Source: Geodermatophilus sabuli (GTDB lineage: Bacteria > Actinomycetota > Actinomycetes > Mycobacteriales > Geodermatophilaceae). Taken from it: a DNA stretch of 64,000 nt. The notes under the pieces were generated by a model. That model did no database searches. It saw nothing but the letters and a program-made list of their open reading frames with translations, and was not told the DNA's origin. Location of the stretch: NCBI RefSeq assembly GCF_010686765.1, contig NZ_JAAGWF010000005.1, forward strand, positions 1-64,000, written 5' to 3'. This document shows positions 58,652-64,000 of this stretch, in pieces. Made by a program: the position numbers and the translations under genes. The stretch's first letter is position 1; each line of letters opens with the position of its first letter.

Positions 58652-58822
58652 TCACGCGCCGAGCCGCTCCAGGGCGACGGCGACCCGCAGGCGCGCCTCG
58701 GGCACGCGGGTCTCCCCCGTCCGGAGGTGGCGGCCCAGGACGTCGGCGGCGCGCTGCAGCTCCGGGACGGACTTGGGCTGGTCGCTGTTGATCCACGCGA
58801 TCAGGTCGTCGAGCTCGGTCAT
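58652..58822 (-). CDS. Small hypothetical protein
   Basis: 56 residues from ATG 58822. Acidic and helical: TELDDLIAWINSDQPKSVPE, LQRAADVLGRHLRTGE and RLRVAVALERLGA. Two amphipathic helices suggest a small dimeric protein. No family recognised. Could be an accessory of the D-hydroxyacid dehydrogenase gene upstream (58914), 91 bp away, but there is no direct evidence. Confidence 0.5.
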   Translation of the reverse strand: MTELDDLIAWINSDQPKSVPELQRAADVLGRHLRTGETRVPEARLRVAVALERLGA

Positions 58823-58913
58823 GGGGGCCTCCGGGCCGTTGCTTGGCGCAATGAGGGTTGCCCATGGACGGCGGCGTGCACAGGGACCAACGTCCGCAGT
58901 GATCAACTGCACG

Positions 58914-59867
58914 TCAGCCGGAGAGCACCCGGATGGGCTGGCCGGCGAGGAAGGCGGCGATGTCCTCGACCGCCTCGCCGTAGAAGACCGCGTAGGTGTC
59001 GCGGGTCACGTAGCCCAGGTGCGGGGTGAGCACCGTGCGCGGGGCGCGCCGCAAGGGGTGGCCGGCGGGCAGCGGCTCGCGGTCGTAGACGTCGATGCCG
59101 GCAGCGGCGACGCGGCCGGTGGTCAGCGCGTCGACCAGGGCGGTCTCGTCGACGATCGGCCCGCGGGAGGTGTTGACCAGGATCGCGGTCGGCTTCATCC
59201 GGTCGAGTTGCGGGCGGCCGACCAGCCCGCGGGTGCGGTCGGAGAGGACGAGGTGGACGGTGACGACGTCCGCGGTGGCGAACAGCGTCTCCTCCTCCAC
59301 CCGGCGGACGCCGGCCGCGGCCGCGCGCTCCTCGGTCAGGTTGGGGCTCCAGGCGACGACGTCCATGTCGAAGGCCTGGCCGATGCGGGCGACCCGGGTG
59401 CCCAGCCGGCCCAGTCCGACGACGCCGAGCGTGCCGCCGGCGAGGTCGGTGCCGAGGGTCGTCTGCCAGCGGCCGGCGCGCAGGGCGGCGTCCTCCTGCG
59501 GCACCTGCCGGGCGACGGCCAGGATCAACGCCCAGGTCAGCTCGACGGTGCCGGGGGTGTGAGCGCCGGTGCCGCAGACGGTGACCCCGTGCGCGCGGGC
59601 CGCGGCGAGGTCGATGGCGGCGTTGCGCGCGCCGGTGGTGACCAGCAGGCGGAGGCGGGGCAGGCGCTCGAGCAGCGCGCGCGGGAACGGCGTCCGCTCG
59701 CGCATGGCGACCACGACGTCGAAGGGCTCGAGCCGCCGGACGAGGCGGTCGGCGTCGTCCACGTGGTCGGCGAAGAAGGCGACCTCGGCCGTCCCGGGGA
59801 GTGCGGACCAGTCGGCGGAGGCGGCGGCGACGGTCTGGTAGTCGTCGAGGACGGCGATGCGCGTCAT
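58914..59867 (-). CDS. D-isomer specific 2-hydroxyacid dehydrogenase
   Basis: 317 residues. NAD-binding fingerprint LGVVGLGRLGTRVARIG (residues ~147-163), substrate Arg in LVNTSRGPIVDE, Glu in YDREPLPAGHP and catalytic His in VLTPHLGYVT (near 285). Typical length and layout of the D-3-phosphoglycerate/hydroxypyruvate/formate dehydrogenase superfamily. Substrate not determinable from sequence; serine-pathway neighbours are absent. Confidence 0.88.
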   Translation of the reverse strand: MTRIAVLDDYQTVAAASADWSALPGTAEVAFFADHVDDADRLVRRLEPFDVVVAMRERTPFPRALLERLPRLRLLVTTGARNAAIDLAAARAHGVTVCGTGAHTPGTVELTWALILAVARQVPQEDAALRAGRWQTTLGTDLAGGTLGVVGLGRLGTRVARIGQAFDMDVVAWSPNLTEERAAAAGVRRVEEETLFATADVVTVHLVLSDRTRGLVGRPQLDRMKPTAILVNTSRGPIVDETALVDALTTGRVAAAGIDVYDREPLPAGHPLRRAPRTVLTPHLGYVTRDTYAVFYGEAVEDIAAFLAGQPIRVLSG

Positions 59868-59922
59868 GGCATGCGCCGGCGACCCCGGCCCGGTGTCGGG
59901 CCGGGGTCGCCGGGCGGGGAGA

Positions 59923-60087
59923 TCAGTGGCCGCGGCCGTAGCCCCTGGTGCCGCCTGAGCCCTTCTGCTTGGCCTGGAAGTCGGCGATCATCTTCTTGAT
60001 CTTGGCCTGGTTCTGCGGCTTGCGGGCCTCCTGGAGGACCTTCGCCGCGATCCCCGACGCCAGGACCTTCCTGAGCATTCCAGCCAT
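59923..60087 (-). CDS. Small basic hypothetical protein
   Basis: 54 residues from ATG 60087 with GAGGAGG-like CCTCCTCG complement upstream. Sequence MAGMLRKVLASGIAAKVLQE, then a Lys/Gln-rich helix (RKPQNQAKIKKMIADFQAKQ) and a Gly/Arg tail. Strongly basic and amphipathic; could coat nucleic acid or membrane. It recurs in actinobacteria as an unnamed protein as far as I can judge. Confidence 0.6.
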   Translation of the reverse strand: MAGMLRKVLASGIAAKVLQEARKPQNQAKIKKMIADFQAKQKGSGGTRGYGRGH

Positions 60088-60197
60088 GTCTCGGCCTCCT
60101 CGTGGTTCGTCGTGCCGGTGGTTGCCTTGATCGTGCCCGGGGAACGGCCGGGCCAACCCCTCGGGTTCCGCCGCGCCGCTGGGAGTCGCCGTCCGCA

Positions 60198-60221
60198 CAC
60201 GGTGCGTCCAGGCGCACCGTG
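60198..60221. other. Hairpin upstream of the 54-residue gene
   Basis: Perfect arms CACGGTGCG (60198-60206) and CGCACCGTG (60213-60221), 6-nt loop, 111 bp before the minus-strand start at 60087. Possibly an operator; no gene ends here that would need a terminator. Confidence 0.35.
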
Positions 60222-60379
60222 ACGTGACGAGGTTTCCCCCGGACCGCTGACCTGCGCTTCTCCGGACCGGCCGACGGGCGTCGTCCGGCGTCGGCGGTGG
60301 TCAGGACGGCGTTTCGGGGTGCGACCGGCGGTCGTCCACAGCGGGGCCCCCGTGGTCAGCGGCGCCCCCGGCACCGACC

Positions 60380-60385
60380 TAGCGT
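60380..60385 (+). promoter_or_regulatory. CTAGCGT-type -10 element of the riboswitch transcript
   Basis: TAGCGT preceded by C. The predicted start near 60392 puts the whole riboswitch in a ~210-nt leader. Confidence 0.45.
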
Positions 60386-60404
60386 CTGTTCCGGCCCGGA
60401 GGGG

Positions 60405-60580
60405 GCCTCTCGCCACCCGAACCGTGGTGGCACCCCGCCGGACACCGCCGAACCACCGCGCCGGCCGATGGCCGGCGCCCGGACCGGGGACCCATCGCAG
60501 TCCCGGGGTGAAGCGCGATCCGTCGCGCCGGGCGACTCCCCCGCCCGAACCCGTCAGCTAACCCGGTAGGCGGTCGTGGA
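60405..60580 (+). ncRNA. c-di-AMP riboswitch (ydaO/yuaA class)
   Basis: The leader of the NlpC/P60 gene carries the conserved 3' block of actinobacterial ydaO riboswitches, CCGAACCCGTCAGCTAACCC followed by GGTAGGCG (60544-60571), and the middle block CAGTCCCGGGGTGAAGCGCG (60498-60517). A 5' stem around CCACCCGAACCGTGGTGG (60412-60429) fits the first helix. Boundaries are estimates. The class binds c-di-AMP and normally turns the downstream cell-wall hydrolase off when ligand is high, by terminator formation or RBS occlusion; the GGAGAAC ribosome binding site lies shortly after. Confidence 0.85.
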
Positions 60581-60601
60581 GAACAGGAGAACCCGTCGTC
60601 C

Positions 60602-61120
60602 ATGACGACCGCACGCACGTCTTCAGCACGCCATCTGTTCCGCGGGATCGCCGTCGCCACCGTCGCCGGTGCCGGCATCGCACTCTCGCCGGTCGCCGCC
60701 TCCGCTGACACCGGCGGCGTCACGATCCAGTCGGTCGCCCCCGCCGCGGCGCCCGTGGCGGCTCCGAACGCCGCCGCCCAGGTCGCCGTCGACACCGCGC
60801 TCGCCCAGGTCGGCGACCGCTACGTGTACGGCGCCACCGGCCCGAACTCGTTCGACTGCTCGGGTCTGACCAGCTACTCCTACGCGGCGGCCGGGGTCAC
60901 GATCCCGCGCACGTCGAAGCTGCAGTCGACGTCGGGGACCCCGGTCGCCAAGGCCGACCTCAAGCCCGGTGACCTGGTGTTCTTCTACAGCCCGGTCTCG
61001 CACGTGGGCATGTACATCGGCAACGGGCAGATGGTGCACGCCTCGACGGCGAGCAAGCCCGTCGCGGTCGTCAACCTCGACTCGATGCCCGGCTACAACA
61101 CCGCGCGCCGCGTCGTCTGA
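60602..61120 (+). CDS. Secreted NlpC/P60 family peptidoglycan endopeptidase
   Basis: 172 residues. A Sec signal peptide (HLFRGIAVATVAGAGIALSP, cleavage near residues 36-38) is followed by a short Ala-rich linker and one NlpC/P60 domain: catalytic Cys86 in NSFDCSGLTSYSY, His134 in VSHVGMYIG and His146 in QMVHAS. It cuts peptide stems in the cell wall outside the membrane. No SH3 or coiled-coil targeting domain. Controlled by the upstream c-di-AMP riboswitch. Strong terminator at 61130-61161. Confidence 0.93.
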   Translation: MTTARTSSARHLFRGIAVATVAGAGIALSPVAASADTGGVTIQSVAPAAAPVAAPNAAAQVAVDTALAQVGDRYVYGATGPNSFDCSGLTSYSYAAAGVTIPRTSKLQSTSGTPVAKADLKPGDLVFFYSPVSHVGMYIGNGQMVHASTASKPVAVVNLDSMPGYNTARRVV

Positions 61121-61129
61121 GGCTCGTCC

Positions 61130-61161
61130 GTGCCCCGGCCGCCATCGAGCGGCCGGGGCAC
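61130..61161. terminator. Perfect hairpin, bidirectional terminator
   Basis: 13-bp arms GTGCCCCGGCCGC (61130-61142) and GCGGCCGGGGCAC (61149-61161), loop CATCGA. Lies between the NlpC/P60 gene and the convergent beta-propeller gene. No U-tract. Confidence 0.7.
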
Positions 61162-61171
61162 GGGTCCCCGG

Positions 61172-62917
61172 TCAGCGCAGGCGGAAGGTCGCCGTGAGGG
61201 TCGACCCGTCGCGGAACCGCAGCACCAGCTCGCGGCAGCCCGTGTCCGTGCGCGCGGTCTTCCACACGTAGCTGTAGGTCTGGGAGGCAGCGTCGTAGGT
61301 CAGGCCGGAGTTGCTGGCGGCGACGCTCTCCTCGACGGCGTCCGTGGTCGTGCCGCAGGTGGCACTGACCACCCTCGGGTACCCGGGGACAAGGACGTCG
61401 AGGCCGCGGTCGCCACCGAGGCGGAACTTCACCGGCACCGCCGAGCCCGCCTTGACAGTGTTCACGGTCGGCTGGGCATCCACCGGCGGGAAGGGCCCGG
61501 TGACGCTGTAGCCGAGCCGCCCGAAGGTCCAGGTGCTGAAGTGCGACGTCCGGACCGTCACCGCCACGTCGCCGTCCCCGGCGGCGGTACGGCTGACGAG
61601 ACACGGGTCGGGCACGGCGGCGGTGGGGCCGGTGCACGCGGCCAGTGCCACGCCGTCGCGCCACACCTGCACGTCCGCCGGCGCGACCCCGCCGACGAGT
61701 GAGACGTCGAGGGTGAAGGTCACGCGGTAGGGCGCCACAGCCGTGCCGACCGGTCCCTCGATGACGACCTGCCGGCCGAACAGGGCGAACCCGGACGGGG
61801 CCGCGGCGGTGGTGGGCTGCGCGTCGACCGTGAGGGTCCCGCTGACCCCGGCCGGGACCGCGATCTGGGTCTGCAGGGGCGCGTCGGCGGTGGCCGAGGC
61901 GCCGGTGGACACGGTCTCCGGGCCGGTGACGGTGGTGTCCAGGTCGCCGGGCGCCGGAGGGTTGGCCGTCGGCAAGGGCTGCCACGCGACGTTGTACTCC
62001 TGCTGCCCTTCCGCGAGATCGCTCGGCACGACGCGCACCGCGCCGGAGCCGAGGTCCAGCACGTGGGTGCGGGTGCGCTCGTCCGGGGACTCCGCGGGGT
62101 CGGTGGCCACGAATGCCACCTGGGAGCCGTCCGGACTGAACACCGGCGACCTCGTCCGCCCGCGGTCGCCGTCCACCCGCTCGGGATCGGCGCCGTCGGT
62201 GCTCATGAGCCACAGCCCGCCAGGCTCGTCGAGCGAGTCGCTCGTCCCGCCGGTGGCGACGACCAGGAGACCACCTGCCGGGTGGACGTCGACGTCGACC
62301 TCGGTCACCGGGGTGTCAGCGACGAGCGCCACGGGCCCGCCCGTGGCGAGGACGCGGTGGACGTCGTCCGGGTGTGCGGCCGCCTGGTCGCAGACCGTGA
62401 AGTAGAGGTGACCGTCGACACCCCAGGCGGCGTCGTTCATGCAGTCGGTGTCCACCAGGAGCCGGGGCTCCCCCGAGCCGTCGGAGGCGATCACGTAGAG
62501 GTCGTCGGTGGACGTCGTGTAGGCCAGTTCGCTGCCGTCGGGGCTCCACGCGACGTCGAAGGCACGGTGGGTGGTCGGGCTGACTGGCCGACGGTCGGTC
62601 CCCGTGATGCTCGCCGTGTACACCAGCCGGGTGTCATCGACGTCGTTCCGGACGGTCACAGCGAGGCGCGTGCCGTCGGGACTGAACGCGGGCTTCCGCA
62701 CGAACGTGTCTTCCCACACCAGCTGCTGCCCCGAGCCGTCCGGGTTCATGGTGTAGACGCCCGGCAGGTGGTCGGGGCCCTCATCTCGCATGACCGCGAG
62801 GAGGCCGGGCGCGCCGGGCGTCTGGGCGCCGGCGGACGGGGCCAGGGAGAGGGCGAGTGCCGCCGTCGACGTGGTCGTGACCAGCGCGACGAGTCCGCGG
62901 CGGAGGGTGGTGGTCAT
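61172..62917 (-). CDS. Secreted PD40/TolB-like beta-propeller protein with PxKF domain
   Basis: 581 residues. Sec signal peptide (LVALVTTTSTAALALSLAPS, cleavage after AGA). N-terminal half: repeated WD40-like PD40 blades with FSPDGTRLAVT, WSPDGSELAYTT and FSPDGSQVAFVA. Middle: Ala/Val/Thr-rich beta domains. C-terminus: PxKF-type domain VPVKFRLGG to YDAASQTYSYVWKTA and an FRLR end. No catalytic residues seen; probably surface-exposed binding or scaffold protein. Six to seven blades cannot be counted exactly. Monocistronic, convergent with the NlpC/P60 gene. Confidence 0.82.
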   Translation of the reverse strand: MTTTLRRGLVALVTTTSTAALALSLAPSAGAQTPGAPGLLAVMRDEGPDHLPGVYTMNPDGSGQQLVWEDTFVRKPAFSPDGTRLAVTVRNDVDDTRLVYTASITGTDRRPVSPTTHRAFDVAWSPDGSELAYTTSTDDLYVIASDGSGEPRLLVDTDCMNDAAWGVDGHLYFTVCDQAAAHPDDVHRVLATGGPVALVADTPVTEVDVDVHPAGGLLVVATGGTSDSLDEPGGLWLMSTDGADPERVDGDRGRTRSPVFSPDGSQVAFVATDPAESPDERTRTHVLDLGSGAVRVVPSDLAEGQQEYNVAWQPLPTANPPAPGDLDTTVTGPETVSTGASATADAPLQTQIAVPAGVSGTLTVDAQPTTAAAPSGFALFGRQVVIEGPVGTAVAPYRVTFTLDVSLVGGVAPADVQVWRDGVALAACTGPTAAVPDPCLVSRTAAGDGDVAVTVRTSHFSTWTFGRLGYSVTGPFPPVDAQPTVNTVKAGSAVPVKFRLGGDRGLDVLVPGYPRVVSATCGTTTDAVEESVAASNSGLTYDAASQTYSYVWKTARTDTGCRELVLRFRDGSTLTATFRLR

Positions 62918-63099
62918 GGTTGGCTTCTCTCGGGAGAGCGCAGACCTCGATGCCGACCACGGTATGGCGCCGCAGGTGGCGCCGACATTGGACGATCCGG
63001 GGGTTGTACAGGCGGGATGGCATACGGGCCGGAGTGCCGACGGCGCATTCCGTCACTGCGACATCGATGCCCGTCCCGCGCACCCCGGTGGAGCGGCCA

Positions 63100-63474
63100 T
63101 CAGCTCCGGCAGGGCGCCGCGGGGTGCTCGGCCGGCTGGAGTGAGAAGACCGCGGACTGGTCGCGCGGCCACGCCCGGAGGAACAGCAGTCCGAGCCGGG
63201 TGTTGAGGAAGGCCGCGGGGCCGCAGTCGCGGACCTGCGCGGCGAGGTGCGCGGCGTCGTGATTGCGCCAGCGCTGCAGGTCGGCGCCGAGCGCCAGGGT
63301 GACGACGTCGTCCACCGCGCCCATGACGATCACGACCTCCCAGTGCTCGGCGGCGTCGTCGCGGCACAGCTGCACGCGCGCCGGGTGCGGGGCGTGTCCG
63401 GGGGCGTGGCTGCCGCACCGCGTCAGCCCGGGCGTCCGCCGTCCCGAGGGGGACTCGAGCTCACGATCGGACAT
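63100..63474 (-). CDS. Hypothetical protein
   Basis: 124 residues from ATG 63474; an upstream GTG/ATG at 63534 is less likely. No family recognised. Recognisable segments are an N-terminal Arg/Pro/His-rich part, a hydrophobic strand HWEVVIVMGAVDDVVTLALG, and a helix DLQRWRNHDAAHLAAQVRD followed by FLNTRLGLLFLRAWP. Three Cys residues are scattered. Cytoplasmic. Divergent from the ADP-ribosylglycohydrolase. Confidence 0.55.
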   Translation of the reverse strand: MSDRELESPSGRRTPGLTRCGSHAPGHAPHPARVQLCRDDAAEHWEVVIVMGAVDDVVTLALGADLQRWRNHDAAHLAAQVRDCGPAAFLNTRLGLLFLRAWPRDQSAVFSLQPAEHPAAPCRS

Positions 63475-63645
63475 GAGGCGCTCCTCGCATCGTCGCCAGG
63501 TGAGGAGGAGCGTCTGCCCGCGCGGCGGTCGCACGAACGTCGCCGGCCACCCGGACCCCCCATCGGGGTGCCGTCGTCCTCCCCGGGGGTGGACGACGCG
63601 GTCCCGGGTGACGCACGGTCAGCGGCGGCCGGGCGCGGCTCGTTG

Positions 63646-63651
63646 CAGGAT
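63646..63651 (+). promoter_or_regulatory. -10-like element of leaderless ADP-ribosylglycohydrolase promoter
   Basis: CAGGAT ends exactly 6 nt before GTG 63658, in the same CAGGATCGCCT context as at 19914. Confidence 0.5.
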
Positions 63652-63657
63652 CGCCTG

Positions 63658-64000
63658 GTGACCACCACCATGCACCGCTCGCACCGGGTCGCCGGCGCCC
63701 TCGTCGGCTCGGCCGTCGGCGACGCCCTCGGCGCGCCGTTCGAGTTCGGCCCGGCGGGCGCCTTCTCCGCGCGCTTCCCCGTTCCCGCCCGGGGCGTCGA
63801 GACCGAGATGTGCGGCGGTGGTTCCCTGGGCTGGGAGCCCGGCGAGTTCACCGACGACACCCAGATGGCGCTGCTCGTCGCGACGTCCCTGGTCGAGCGC
63901 GGCGGCCTGGACGAGGCCGACCTGTTCGACCGGTTCCGCACCTGGGCGCAGGCCGACCCGCCGGACATCGGCATCCAGACCCGCGCCGTCCTCGCCTCCG
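63658..64000 (+). CDS. ADP-ribosylglycohydrolase family protein, N-terminal part
   Basis: Partial gene that leaves the window at the right edge; 114 complete codons are visible. From GTG 63658: HRVAGALVGSAVGDALGAPF (GxxxGDxxG start of the DraG/ARH fold) and WEPGEFTDDTQMALLVATSL with the TDDT motif that binds the two Mg2+ ions. Removes ADP-ribose from proteins or small molecules; exact target unknown. An internal ATG at 63670 is an alternative start, but the -10-like hexamer 6 nt before 63658 favours the GTG. Confidence 0.87.
   Translation, partial: MTTTMHRSHRVAGALVGSAVGDALGAPFEFGPAGAFSARFPVPARGVETEMCGGGSLGWEPGEFTDDTQMALLVATSLVERGGLDEADLFDRFRTWAQADPPDIGIQTRAVLAS

Larger units (their letters stand above)
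60088..60601. other. Long intergenic region with hairpin and riboswitch
   Basis: 514 bp without a gene. From left: upstream region of the 54-residue gene with a 9-bp hairpin (60198-60221), a featureless GC-rich stretch (60222-60379), the CTAGCGT promoter (60380) and the c-di-AMP riboswitch (about 60405-60580). Confidence 0.65.

Overview
The window is a very GC-rich actinobacterial chromosome segment. GTG starts are frequent, there is a mycothiol-type DinB/maleylpyruvate isomerase family protein, a c-di-AMP riboswitch of the kind found ahead of actinobacterial cell-wall hydrolases, GC-only terminators without U-tracts, and many leaderless genes. A Geodermatophilaceae-like organism (Blastococcus, Geodermatophilus or Modestobacter) is the best guess, but this is inference and no rRNA marker is present. 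I see no rRNA, tRNA, CRISPR array, IS element or prophage.

Layout. 0-8 kb: the end of a polyamine/iron-type ABC ATPase and its binding lipoprotein, then an aromatic-acid block (Rieske oxygenase on the plus strand; LigW-like decarboxylase, gentisate 1,2-dioxygenase and FAH hydrolase on the minus strand) with an orphan NMT1-type binding protein. 8-22.5 kb: small housekeeping and stress genes, a large LuxR-type ATPase regulator divergent from an FAD oxidoreductase/cupin pair, a ferritin-like protein, a TetR/MMPL exporter pair, a NUDIX protein, a crotonase and an excalibur protein. 22.6-34.4 kb: a long minus-strand catabolic region: FAD aromatic hydroxylase, FAH hydrolase, GntR regulator, amidohydrolase, RidA, alpha/beta hydrolase, a complete ribose-family (CUT2) ABC importer, then a second alpha/beta hydrolase and an MFS transporter.

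34.7-46.7 kb looks like a conflict/defence neighbourhood: a 2000-residue DUF4011-type helicase-nuclease, a chitosanase, a VapBC pair, and a tightly coupled operon of Ser/Thr kinase, 45-residue membrane peptide, double-GTPase-like protein and GAP1-like partner. 46.8-50 kb holds threonine ammonia-lyase and PHA synthase. 49.9-54.5 kb is a red-light partner-switching module: a biliverdin-type phytochrome fused to a SpoIIE phosphatase, a STAS antagonist, an anti-sigma-type ATPase and a PASTA Ser/Thr kinase. 54.5-64 kb holds RtcB, an SDR, an amidase, an internally deleted NmrA gene, a hydroxyacid dehydrogenase, the riboswitch-controlled NlpC/P60 hydrolase, a secreted beta-propeller protein and the start of an ADP-ribosylglycohydrolase.

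Two sequence patterns recur. A -10-like hexamer lies exactly 6 nt before the start codon of at least seven genes (leaderless transcription), and a CTAGCGT element lies 30-40 nt before several leadered genes. Two long palindromes (around 12.1 and 14.0 kb) may be dispersed repeats; one overlaps a start codon.
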